In this document: positions 27,504 through 37,599 of the stretch, piece after piece
Layout: each line of letters starts with the position of its first letter
How positions within the stretch are numbered: position 1 is the stretch's first letter
Assembly: GCA_946902875.1 (NCBI GenBank)
Contig: OX336345.1
Span: 20,181,395-20,245,394 of the forward strand
DNA length: 64,000 nucleotides
From: Nematopogon swammerdamellus
Lineage: Eukaryota; Arthropoda; Insecta; Lepidoptera; Adelidae
Direction: 5' to 3'
The notes under the pieces: model-generated
Told to the model about the DNA's origin: nothing
Database searches by the model: none
What the model saw: only the letters and a program-made list of their open reading frames with translations
Translations under genes and position numbers: made by a program

Positions 27504-28245
27504 GGTCAAACTTGTATTTTGTGATGCAAGTATGAAACTTCGCACATCGATTCTTGGGTCCTAGTACTTTTTTTTTATGTAATCGGGTATGGGTGGCTGA
27601 GTCAGAGGGGCCAAAGCACATGCTCTGAATAGCCAATATCACCTCCGAGAAGGTAGGTGCCATACCGGAGACTTCCCTGGATTGCTGGCTATACTGGACT
27701 AGAGGAGAACACAACCTAGGTTGCTATGCGGCCATCTTACATCCAGTACGGTGGTACCAACCCAGTCGGCTACAATTTGAGCCTACCACGTAGTAAGGGG
27801 CAAGGGAAGGGACCTACAGTTTTACACCGGTTCCGAACGGTGAAGCAGCGGGTGTAGGTATGCACGAATTTTTTTTCGTCAGAAAAAACTCATTTGGTAC
27901 ACGCGGACGGATTTGAACCTCGGACCTCCCGCATGAGAAGCCGATGCCCAAACCACTCGGCCACCCGCCGCTTAGCGATCCGAGATGGTAGCCACCTTAG
28001 TAAGTCGTGACTACCCCCTGTTTTGGTTGGTTGAAAGGGGCAATTTGATTAATGGGAGTTGGTTCGGACAAACCTTTCATTTTGTGATGCAAGTATGAAA
28101 CTTCGCACATCGATTCTTGGGTCCTAGTACTTGCGATTCGAGATGGTAGCCACCTTGGTAAGTCGTGACTACTCCCTGTTTTGAGTGGTTGAAAGGGGCA
28201 ATTTGATTAATTTCCGGGCGTTGAGGGAGTTGGTTCGGGCAGACC
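27504..28245 (+). repeat. Tandem ~175-bp repeat units
   Basis: Units with ATTTTGTGATGCAAGTATGA occur at 27,518 and 28,079, each ending with a GGGAGTTGGTTCGG-type segment. The first unit is split at GGTCCTAGTACTT by a SINE (27,568-27,973). The second is intact and serves as the empty-site control. Confidence 0.85.
27568..27973 (-). mobile_element. SINE with tRNA(Ser/Leu)-like head
   Basis: The minus strand begins GGGTGGCCGAGTGGTTTGGG (A box) and has GAGGTTCAAATCCG (B box), so the head is tRNA-derived with a long variable arm as in tRNA-Ser/Leu. The body has GTAGGTCCCTTCCCTTG, GGTAGGCTCAAATTG and GGGTTGGTACCACCG, related to but different from the composite SINE body, then an A tail (T-run at 27,568-27,576). 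It splits a copy of the 175-bp repeat. Confidence 0.85.
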
Positions 28246-28884
28246 TCCGTACTCATTACAACTAAACGTGCTCACTCTTCTTAGAGGATCTCTCTTGCTT
28301 CCCGACTGTCCACAAAATGAGCAAGTCTTCGAAGTGTAGGTTGCATTCAAGCGACGGGTCTTTACAGGAGAGTGGTGTTCCTGAGATGTGGAGGCTTGTG
28401 ATCTTTCTTGAGCTCTTGAAAGTTTTCATTTGTTGCATTTCAAGTAGCAAGCTTTATGCCATGAAGCATTATTCTTCATAAGATTTTTCTGAATACCACC
28501 ATCGTTTAATTCAGAAAAGTTAATTTTAAACGGCAAAGCACCAATATCGTAAAACCCTTGAAGATTAGTCGCAAGAGTTTCATAGCCCTCCTCACTGCAA
28601 ACGCCACTTCGGGGATTCTGAGCAGGGTTGACTAATCTCTCATCTCGTCTTTCCGACTGACACAACACACACTTGGACTTGGACCAGTCGATAGCATGCG
28701 GAGGACTCTCGTCTGAAACCTCACTTGCTTGCACTGTGCGAAACATGTTTCTCTCAATCCGCCACCACCTCCACCAGTCTGGTGAAAGTGGTGGCGGAAG
28801 AAGGAAGGAGGAAGAATAAAACACAACCACATTGTTACATTGGTCGAATGCGATATAGTTAAGTAAATGTGGGACGGAGTGCAC
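28204..28884 (-). pseudogene. Cys/His-motif protein fragment of a multicopy family
   Basis: The minus frame from ATG 28,884 runs to a TGA at 28,428-28,426 and then continues in the same frame to about 28,204. Motifs: WSKSKCVLCQSERRDERLV, LPFKINFSELNDGG, ASWHKACYLKCNK, then (after the TGA) KLSRAQER and CSFCGQSGSKRDPLRR. The CxxC...WHK.CYLK.N.xKL.RA.xR order resembles an uncharacterised family that is often multicopy in animal genomes; I recall no proven function. It is truncated into the 175-bp repeat. Confidence 0.55.
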
Positions 28885-29559
28885 TCAGGTTATGCTTAAA
28901 AATGTCTCATCTATACATATAATAAAATCGTAGACGTGCCGTGTCTGTACATAAACTATTTTTGCAAAAAAATTACAGGGAGATGGAAGGAATAAGTAAT
29001 AGAACGTAAAAATATAATTTTAGAAATTTTTGTCTGTCGGTTTGTCGGTTTGTTTGTTCGTTTGTGCGCGCATCACGCAAAAACCACTCATTGGATTCAA
29101 AATCTAATTTAAAAAAATTTGTAGTTTTATTCTGAGTAACATTTAGTGTTTATTTGATCAAAATCAATCAACCCACAGAATCAAAAGATATTAATTTTTT
29201 AAGTTTAGTTAGAAAATATCTTATAGCAAAACGCCACCGCGCTGCGTCCGCAGCGCCCCGCCTCGCGGCGGCGTCGCGCGGTTCTTTTGTTTAGTGTCAT
29301 GGAAAAGAAACACGGTTGTAGACTGGTGAGGTGAAAGTGTGAAACATTTCGTGTGTGCAGTTTTTGTGTTTTTATTATTTATATATTATTTAATAAAAAA
29401 AACACATGTTTTTTATGATATTTTCGACAAATTTGTCGTCTTCAGATAAAATTGTTTATATATTTAATAATTCAAATAATGTATGATAGATGGCGTTGTT
29501 ATCTGGTAACTAGATTTATAAGTTCTTTTATCCTTTCATTTCATCTTTCTTATTCTTTT
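28885..29559. other. No gene recognised; GC patch at 29,228-29,290
   Basis: It contains a generic interspersed-repeat segment (GACGTGCCGTGTCTGTACAT near 28,932; TTGTCTGTCGGTTTGTCGGT near 29,029) and a GC-rich patch (CACCGCGCTGCGTCCGCAGC) preceding GTGTCATGGAAAAGAAACAC. No frame or splice structure supports a gene. Confidence 0.45.
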
Positions 29560-30500
29560 TAACCGACTTCCAAAAAAGGAGGAGGTTCTCAATTCGTCTG
29601 TATGTTTTTTTTTTTTTTTTTTTTTTTTTTTATTTTTTTGTATGTTTGTAACACGATTTCTCCGTCAATTGAGGGCCGATTTAGAAAATTCTTTTTTTGT
29701 TAGTTAGGTCATACTTCCGAGGTGGTCCCATTTCAATTTTATCGAAATTGGTTCAGTGGTTTTCGAAAAATCAGCATAATACTATGGTGTGTTGTTACCT
29801 TCAGCAAAACTTGTGATGTGGTCGTTTTCGGCAATTTTCAGTTTGATAAATTAGTATGGTGTATGGTTACCTTCAGCAAAACATTTGTGATGTGGACTTA
29901 TTCAGCAATTTGCAGTCTGACACATATGGCGAATAATTCTGTACCACTTCAATCGATTTCGATTATTCGATTTCGATTATTCTTTTTTATGTAATATTAC
30001 TAAAAAGAATGAAATAAAAACTGTTTTAAAAAATATTAAACCGATTTCCAAAAAACAAAAAAAAAAAACTAAAAAAGTATTAAATACCTAATATTTTGAA
30101 ATTTACTCTGTCCTGTTGAAATACATGAATCGATATACTAGTGATACATATTCGGACCCTTGTTTCATGAATATTCTAAATTTGAAATTTTTTATCTTTT
30201 CCGACCGGCGCTTAATTTATTATGGTACCTGGCCAGTACCTACTGTACCGAGTACCATCGAGCTGGTTTGATGATGGAGACAGAAGGTGGCCATAGGAAC
30301 TCCTAAACTACACATGATAAACCCATCGTGTTTGGGCTCGTTGCATTTGTCTTCACGAGAAATTTACTTTAGACCTAAAAGATTCTCAATTCGACGGTAT
30401 GTTTTCTTTTTTTGGATGTTTGTTACGCGATTACTCCGTCAATTGTGGGCCGATTTTGAAAATTCTTTTTTTTTTATTTGAAAGGGGATAACCCTGAGGT
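29560..30500. repeat. Lepidopteran-type AACCGACTT repeat block, copy 2
   Basis: It starts AACCGACTTCCAAAAAAGGA and carries the same ordered segments as 6,463-7,210, including GTGGCCATAGGAACTCCTAA. It is interrupted at GAAAGGGGATAACC-CTGAGGT (near 30,500) by about 700 bp that includes a SINE, and resumes near 31,215. Confidence 0.8.
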
Positions 30501-30864
30501 TTTTGAAGTGAAAACTTCTTTAGCGGCTCTTGGCACTTTTTTAGGTGGGTAAAAATGTATAACTCGCGACATCGCGTCAGCGTCATTTTTAAAATGAAAC
30601 CTTAAGTCATTGCGTTAAGGGTTAAGTTAGAGTGGCACGGGATCTGCCGGCACTCCCGGAGTGCAACTGTTAAGTAGGGTTCCGTAACACGTTTATGTCT
30701 GTCCATTCTACTAAGTTCTGCAAAATGAATGTAGGGTTCCGTAACATATGCATGTCTATCCGTTCTACTAAATTTTACAATTTTCAACCAAGGTCCTCCG
30801 ACGGTTATTTTATAATAAAAGTAGGCTTCCGTAACACGTTTATGTCTGTCCATTCTACTAAGTT

Positions 30865-31216
30865 CTGCAACATCACCTACAACGTCCGTGATGTCAGCCC
30901 ATAACACCAGTGCCATGTCAGTGCTTCCCCCTTTGATCGTGCTGACTACACTGAACTGGTCGGAAAACACAAACTATTTACATAGCCGTTTCGACCGACG
31001 TTTAATTCAGTGCGGTGGTACCAACCCGGGAAGGTTAAACCCTACCACCAAGTAAGATTACGAGGGAAGGGACTTACAGTTTTACGAGGAATCCGAACCT
31101 TGGTCAGCCTCCAACGGTCAGCGGTCACCCATCTAAGTACTGACCGCACCCAGCGTTGCTTAAAATTCAATAGCGACAGTTGACTGTCTGCACCACTGAG
31201 CTATCGAAGCTGACGT
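30865..31216 (-). mobile_element. Composite tRNA/5S SINE, most complete head
   Basis: Minus strand order: GATAGCTCAGTGGTGCAGAC (A-box-like), TTAAGCAACGCTGGGTGCGG plus TCAGTACTTAGATGGGTGAC (the box A to box C portion of 5S rRNA), GGTTCGGATTCC (B-box-like), then the shared body to the 3' part at 30,865. The A tail is missing or replaced by flanking repeat. Confidence 0.85.
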
Positions 31217-31745
31217 GGTCCTATTTTAATTGGGTCAAGATCGGATTGGAAAGCGAGGCGGAATCGCGAGGCCGAAGGCCGAGCGATTCCGCCGAGTACA
31301 TTAATAGCAAAAATTACTAAAAAAAACTGTGAAATAAAAAAAAAGTTTTAAAAAACATAAAACCGACTTCCTAAAAAAAGTAGAACTAAAAAACTATTTA
31401 AAATAAAAATATAAAAACCGCCTTCAAAAATATATGAAATAAAAACCTAAAAAAAAAAAACGAACCCTAGAGTTGAAGGCGGTGCTAAAGCAAGCAAAAA
31501 TGATGCATGAAAGAAAACATGAGCGGATGATAATATCCTTTGTGATTTGTGTAGCCTTTTTAGCACCGCATTCAACTCTAGGGTTCGTTTTTTTTTTTTA
31601 GGTTTTTATTTCATATATTTTTGAAGGCGGTTTTTATATTTTTATTTTAAATAATTTTTTAGTTCTACTTTTTTTAGGAAGTCGGTTTTATGTTTTTTAA
31701 AACTTTTTTTTTATTTCACAGTTTTTTTTCCTAAATTATATTGTT
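31215..31745. mobile_element. Continuation of copy 2 with long fold-back arms
   Basis: After GGTCCTATTTTAATTGGGTC and the GGCGGAATCGCG hairpin, inverted arms of about 185 bp (31,325-31,500 and 31,565-31,745) flank a short centre shared with 7,375-7,565. The arm match is close to perfect (AAAACCGACTTCCTAAAAAA, GTTGAAGGCGGTGCTAAAG). Confidence 0.8.
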
Positions 31746-31852
31746 TGAACTTCCTGATTTCAACAGTCTGAAACTAACATTGTATGCGAGCTGTTAGGTG
31801 TATGCAGGTTTTTTCTGTTAGGTTCCGTTTTTTTAGTTATATTATTAAAGGC

Positions 31853-32133
31853 TGACCGTGGTTCGGATTCCACGTTAAACTGTAGGTCCCTTCCTTTATT
31901 ACCTTACTAGATGGTAGGGTTTATCCCGCCCGGGCTGGTACCACCGCACTGAATGAAAGGTCGGTCGAAACGGCTATGTAAATAGTTCGTGTTTTCCGTC
32001 CAGTTCAGTGTGGCTGATGTGAAATCAAGAGAAGCACTGACATGGCACCTAGCTCACCCGATGTTATGGGCTGACATCACGGATGTTGTAGGTGATGTAG
32101 ACATGCGTGTCAGTTTCCATGAACAAAAAAATT
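31853..32133 (+). mobile_element. Composite SINE, 5'-truncated
   Basis: It starts at GCTGACCGTGGTTCGGATTC (B-box-like), so the 5S-like head is gone, then carries the shared body (GATGGTAGGGTTTATCCCGC, GGCTGGTACCACCGCACTGA, ATCACGGATGTTGTAGGTGA) and a short A run. Confidence 0.8.
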
Positions 32134-32194
32134 TTTTTTATCTTATCGGATTATGTGGGGCCAAGAGGTCTACTGAACTCTGAAGTGGACGTGG

Positions 32195-32360
32195 CTTTTG
32201 TGGGCTGCGGAGACTGAAGATAAAGCCTTCTGTGGACTGTGAGGCTGAAGACGAAGGCTTCTGTGGACATCTGAGACTGAAGATGAAGGCTTCTGTGGGC
32301 TGCGAGGCTGAAGATGAAGGCTTCTGTGCTCTGCGGTGACTGAAGATTCGATGGCTTCGG
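32195..32360 (+). repeat. ~33-bp minisatellite, five units
   Basis: Units of the form GTGGGCTGCGAGGCTGAAGA, TGAAGGCTTCT, variably diverged. Downstream to 32,700 I recognise no gene. Confidence 0.8.
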
Positions 32361-32768
32361 ACGGGTTTCAGTGAAGCTGTTGCCTATGAGCTCTGCTAAG
32401 GACGACGACCGCAGGGGTATGTGTGTCAGCCGGTTCCTTCTGCGAGTGGAGCTTCTGCATAGGCGCTCCTGAGAGTCCGGGTATCACAGTGGGAGGTTGC
32501 TGAGGCTGTGTCAGTTGTCTGATGAATCATCAGATCGAAGAGAAGCCACCTGCAATCTCGCCGAGGAGGAGGACTTCCAAAATGGAGTGGCCCCAACCTG
32601 TTCCTTCAACGAGTAACAGACTATTATATTAACATCTGTCGTAAATCAAGGAGTTCACCAGATATCGAACTATGAAGAACTTTACCAAGAAGCCTAAGAA
32701 GAATTAGTATAAATATATACGTATTTAACAGATAGTAAAATAGTATTTAAGTATGTAAGGATTATTAA

Positions 32769-33144
32769 GGGTCTGCATGCCCAAATTGTGCCTCTCACTC
32801 TAACAATGCGCGTTTTATTTTATTATGAAGAAATTATACAACTTATAAAAAAATCCTCTGGAAGAAACATGCATGATAAAATTATTAATGCTTTTCAATA
32901 AAAATAATTAGTATTCCACATATAATAATAAAAAAAAACAAAAACTTAATAAACTTTTAGTTTTTTTTTTCAATTATTATATGTGGAGTACCAAATTTTT
33001 TTATTGAAAAACATTAATAATTTTATCATGCATGTTTCTTCCAGAGGATTTTTTTATAAGTTGTATAATTTCTTAATAATAAAATAAAATGTATGAAAAA
33101 CGGCCAATGTTAGAAAGAGAGGGTAGATTTAGGCATGCAGACCC
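32769..33144. mobile_element. TTAA-flanked fold-back MITE
   Basis: GGGTCTGCATGCC and its inverse end the element, next to TTAA (32,765-32,768 and 33,145-33,148). Arms of about 170 bp with small differences flank a short T-rich centre. TTAA duplication suggests piggyBac-type mobilisation, although the terminal GGG is opposite to the usual CCC. Confidence 0.75.
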
Positions 33145-33148
33145 TTAA

Positions 33149-33689
33149 GAGAAGGCTGTGACCTGAGGCTGTGACTTACTGATTGGTCACTGTCATTGGT
33201 TCGTTAGCAGGCTTAGATTTAAGTTTCAGTTACTTTTCGCACGGTTAGCTATACCTGGCTCTTTCCCGTATTCGTAATTAAAATAATTAATATGCACACA
33301 TTCCTGGAAATTCTACTTCTAATATAGTTTACAGGGAAGCGTTATTGTAGATTATAAATTAGCATTGGTTGCGGCTTCAATTATGTAGGTCGAATCAAGT
33401 CTATAACCTGCCCAATTAACAAACACCAAAATAATTGAATCATACTAACGAACGGACAGATAGAGCTACGTTGCGTTTTATAACAGGGCTGAGAAAGATG
33501 AAGACCACGCGGACGTAGTCGCGGGCACAGCTAGTTTTCAATAAATATGTATTGCTTTGTTGTGCTGTTATCCCATACTATTAAACGAGCAATATTTTTA
33601 ATGGGAATATGGTTATATATTATATGGTTACGATTTCAATGAAATTAGCTATATGACGGTTTTTGGGGACGAAAAATCAATGAGAAGAA
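33149..33689. other. No gene recognised
   Basis: It has an end of the CTAGCTTTTGCC-type repeat in reverse (GCGGGCACAGCTAG near 33,520). No frame of note. Confidence 0.45.
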
Positions 33690-33727
33690 CCAGAGATGAG
33701 ACCTAGCTAGCTAGGTCTCATCTCTGG
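33690..33727. repeat. 38-bp perfect palindrome
   Basis: CCAGAGATGAGACCTAGCT followed immediately by its exact reverse complement, centred on GCTAGC. Confidence 0.9.
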
Positions 33728-33884
33728 AAAACGCGCTTTTCCAAGTTTTCACACACCGAGCAAAGCTCGGTCGCCCAGGTACTTCAAGTTAATTTGATTA
33801 AAAATGATTGCAAAATACCTAATAAGCTATTCTAAAGTGTTTAGAGCCATCCGAGGCGTACGGGATTACAATATAGGCATTTTA

Positions 33885-34235
33885 TTCAAATTGCCCCTTG
33901 GAGATAGACAACCACTCAAAACAGGGGGTAGTCACGACTTACCAAGGTGGCTACCATCTCGGATCGTAAGTACTAGGACCCAAGAATCGATGTGCGAAGT
34001 TTCATACTTGCATCACAAAATGAGAGGTTTGTGCGAACCAACTCCCTTAATGTCCGGAAATTAATCAAATTGCCCCTTTCAACCACGCAAAACAGGGGGT
34101 AGTCACGACTTACCAAGGTGGCTACCATCTCGGATCGCAAGTACTAGGACCCAAGAATCGATGTGCAAAGTTTCATATTTGCATCACAAAATGAGAGGTT
34201 TGTCCTAACCAACTCCCTTAACGTCCGGACTATAC
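33885..34235 (-). repeat. Two inverted copies of the 175-bp repeat
   Basis: GGATCGTAAGTACTAGGACC (33,960) and GGATCGCAAGTACTAGGACC (34,133) sit in tandem, inverted relative to 23,745-28,245. Both copies are unbroken at the sites used by the SINE and P-like element. Confidence 0.85.
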
Positions 34236-34411
34236 AAACTTTCATCCCCTATTTCACCCCCTTACTTAAGGGTTGTTTTTTGAGACAAAAGGTAGCCTAT
34301 GTCCTTCCTCAGGATGCAAATCATCTCCGTGTAATATTTTATCGAAATCTGTTCAGCGGTTTAGGCGTGAAAAGGTAACAGACAGAGTTACTTTCGAATT
34401 TATAATATTAT

Positions 34412-34512
34412 ATAGTAAGTATATATATATAGTATAATATATAGTATATAGTATAGTATATAGTATATATATATAGTATATAGTATGGATATGGATATGA
34501 ATATGGATATGG
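34412..34512. repeat. ATATAG/GGATAT simple repeat
   Basis: Runs of TATATAGTATA followed by GGATATGGATAT. A minus-strand 73-codon frame here is compositional only. Confidence 0.85.
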
Positions 34513-34763
34513 ATGGATTAATGTGGCGACGACGACGACAGCATAGACGACCGACAGTCGCTACGCGTGGCGTGACTGCTAGCAGATTGTTTCCGCTGAT
34601 CTGTGCAAGCAATATAAACACTAATTTTCTATAGGTATGACTTATGTTATGTAGCTTGTGGGATGCTTGTGGGCAAGAACGTTAGATGTATGGACATCGG
34701 ACCTTCCCCGCTCCAGAGCGTAACGATAATTTTAAAAACGTACAAATAACATTCGTTACCAAC

Positions 34764-34798
34764 CTCAGATCAGGAAAGGAATCCTTTCCTGATCTGAG
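34764..34798. mobile_element. 35-bp palindrome with 8-bp duplication
   Basis: CTCAGATCAGGAAAGGA, one base, then its exact reverse complement. TTACCAAC lies directly on both sides (34,756-34,763 and 34,799-34,806), as expected for a tiny DNA-transposon remnant. Confidence 0.7.
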
Positions 34799-34805
34799 TT
34801 ACCAA

Positions 34806-34948
34806 CCAATCAGAGCGCGATACCACCCAATCAGAGCGCGCGCCGTCCCCTCCGCTACCCGCGGAGCTCTGCGACGCTGTTTCTCATATAAGCGTTGAGC
34901 ATGCATTGAACAGGCCGACTTCCAAACTCTTCTAAACGTTCTTGCTTG
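34806..34948 (+). promoter_or_regulatory. Candidate CCAAT/TATA core promoter with donor
   Basis: CCAATCAGAGCGCG occurs twice 21 bp apart (34,806-34,819 and 34,827-34,840), followed by CATATAAG (TATA at 34,887-34,892) and, about 45-55 bases further, CTTGTGAGTATG, a possible splice donor. Spacing suits RNA polymerase II transcription to the right, but no coding sequence follows that I can recognise. Confidence 0.45.
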
Positions 34949-35276
34949 TGAGTATGTATTATGTATTTGAAAAACCAAACCAAAAATCACTCACAACACA
35001 ATGAAATGGTTTTAAATTAGGCAGCTGCATTTTCAAACTCATGTTTAATGAAAACATGAGTTTACTCAGATGGATTTTCTCAGAACATTGTCAGACATAC
35101 ATTGTGTCACTGTCCAAAGAGAATAACCACAGATTACCAATATATTCAAATTTTTGATTTGACATCTCTTTTGCTCTTCAGAGTACTCCGCTGCCAGCAT
35201 CTATTGATTCTATATTATTTACATTTATAAAATTTCCCGGTTCTGAATTATCTCAGATATGTGTAGGTTAGGTAGA

Positions 35277-35728
35277 GAGCGTTTCAACTAAATGTTCCCT
35301 TCTTCTTCTTTTTTAGTGGCAACCAAACGAATAGGAAATTCGTTTATTACTGCCAGTATCCAGTGACGGAGTTGCACGGTATAACTTCCCTTCGCCGTTA
35401 TGTTGGATCCACTGTTAGTGTCACTGTCAGTCAGTGCTTAAATTCGTGTTGCCAGATTGTGAAGATTATATTACCTAATAATGTAATCGGTATTTACCGT
35501 ATAATAAATACGGTACATACCGATAATTACGGGTAAATCTGTACACATAGCAACCCTCAACGCTGTTTTGACAGATAGACAGTGGAGCCAACGTATCGGC
35601 GAAGGGAAGATTTAGTTGAAACCACAGAGCATGAAATGCGCGCGCCCGCCCCTACGTAGGTACGTAGGTACGTAGGTACGTAGGGGGCGCCCGCGGTAGG
35701 TATTTGAAGCTCTGTGGTTGAAACGCTC
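35277..35728. mobile_element. MITE with GAGCGTTYCAACTAAA ends, interrupted copy
   Basis: The left end GAGCGTTTCAACTAAATG and right end GAAACGCTC match the element at 52,636-53,603, as do the inner TTCGCCGTTATGTTGG and ACAGTGGAGCCAACGT blocks. The right inverted repeat is split by the hairpin insertion at 35,622-35,717; the left one also carries extra sequence (35,300-35,385). Confidence 0.75.
35622..35717. mobile_element. 96-bp hairpin micro-insertion
   Basis: It starts CCACAGAGC and ends GCTCTGTGG, with TTGAAA on both sides (35,616-35,621 and 35,718-35,723). The centre is GC-rich with four TACGTAGG-like units. It interrupts the right inverted repeat of the MITE around it, whose intact form is visible at 53,590. 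Confidence 0.75.
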
Positions 35729-35943
35729 TCTAAGTATGTAGTTTTGTATGTTGTCAAGCAAGACTGTGTGCAGTCAGAGTTTTTTCTCCTTAATGACCGC
35801 AGGTGGTTTGTTTATGCCACTTAATGTGTGGCAAGGGCGGGCTTATTGCCTTAGGCAATTTCCTCCAGTCAACCGGATGGACGTACACTTTTACATGAAA
35901 TCCGAACCATAATTAGGGAGGCGAATAGGGGATTTTTCGGGCA

Positions 35944-37140
35944 TACTCGAGCGCATCAGTTTAAGATATGAAAGATACCTTAGACCTAATAGAACAACTT
36001 TGGAAAGTATTAGCTCTTTATCTAGTGACGCGCGCGTAGGATAGACGATCAGATTAGTAAAAAAAAAATCGATAGTCTGAAATACTCGAGCGCGTCAGAT
36101 TATGATATTGGGGGTTGATTTTAGTGTTTTAAGACTAAATTTAACTAATCTGACGATAACTCCTTAACGCCGCAAAGTTATAGGGTCGCGAACTTGTAAA
36201 AAAAAAACGTTAATCCGGTATTCTCGAGTGCGATAAATTTTTTTTTAATTTTGAAGAATAATCCAAAACTTACAAAAAATACAAAATCTGCCGGTTTCCG
36301 GATGACCGGAAGTGTGGAGGAGCCATTTCGTCTTCCGAAAAACGCGTTGCGGCATATAAATCACAAACGATAAATTTTACAAAAAAAAAGGTTCAAATAA
36401 AAAAAAAAGGTAATTTAATTTTACACAAAAAAGGTATCTTTATATTTTTGTCTAAAGTCAAATCTTTTGGACTTATGGCATCATAAAAACTCAAACTCCC
36501 GGTTTTTTGAGTATATCTCGAAAACGGAGCGTGTTAAAAAAAAAATTATATGAAACAACGATGATTAAATTATCTAACTTTTATTATATCTCAAACTTTT
36601 TTTTCCTAAAGCTTCTCAAAAATGTTTGTAGACTCAAAAACAGTTCCGTGTATCTGTATAAAAAATACAATTTTTACTACTATTCATCTACATTTACGTT
36701 GATTGTATCTATCGCTTTATTGTCATTCCTAAATTCCCCGTTTTATCAGAAAAATAAAAAATAAAACTTTTTTTCGTCAGATTAAGAGAACCCACCAACA
36801 TTTTTGTCAGATTAAGAAAATATGCTTTCAGGACACCGAGATAAACCCTCCCTATAAAAATCTGACGCTCTCGAGTATTTCAAAAGAACGTTTTTTTTTT
36901 GCTATTTCAAAAAAAATTCGTAAGTTATCGTCACGCCGAAATCGTCAGTTTTTTTTAAGGGACCTTGGGGCCTACTTAACACCCCTTCTGAAAATCTGAC
37001 GCTCTCGAGTACATTTTTTTTTCGGATTTTTGACTATCTTGTATGCCTACCCCCACCACGCAAACCGGCAGATTAGTATACGGTTGTTATCAGAGGCACT
37101 TGGGGCATACGTGGTATGAATATCTGACGTGCTCGAGAAT
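35944..37140. mobile_element. Palindromic element with a repeated XhoI-core motif
   Basis: TACTCGAGCGCRTCAG or close forms occur at 35,944, 36,083 and 36,220, and the reverse form CTGACGCTCTCGAGTA at 36,862, 36,996 and 37,124. Within each half the motifs are 128-139 bp apart. The outermost parts are also inverted (GGGCATACTCGAGCGC against TTGGGCATTCTCGAGCAC). There is no long frame. This looks like a large inverted-repeat element with periodic internal motifs; family unknown. Confidence 0.6.
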
Positions 37141-37599
37141 GCCCAAGTAACGGTTTTTTTTTTACATTTTTGAAAAACCGTACACGCCATACCCACCGCT
37201 AAAACGGTTTTTACCATACTAGCTTTTCTTTTCGAAATTACTTCATCTACAATAAAATCTAAAGTGAAGAGAGGTTTATTTACATGTTCGCTCGACGCCT
37301 CCTTCGTGAACTCATTGGCACATTCAACAAATTAGCGCATTTAGGCAAATTATACTTTTCGTAAATAGTTAAAAATAAAATTAAGCATTACATAAGTTTC
37401 GCTTAAGAGTATATTTTGCTTCGATATGTCGGTCGCTTACTAACTACTATTTAAGATATGTACAGAAATTCTTAGGGGGTTTATTCTTAGCAAAAAGGCA
37501 CCGTATTGAGGTCGCTGAGTCAAATTACCTGGAACAATAGACAAAATCCAACATTATTACGTATACACACACCAAACTATCACTGGGGCACTTTTGTTT

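Noticed and set aside
27272..27714. Minus frames of 61 and 94 codons
   Set aside because: They cross the P-like element's right end and the T-tail of a SINE; no domain, and both span insertion junctions.
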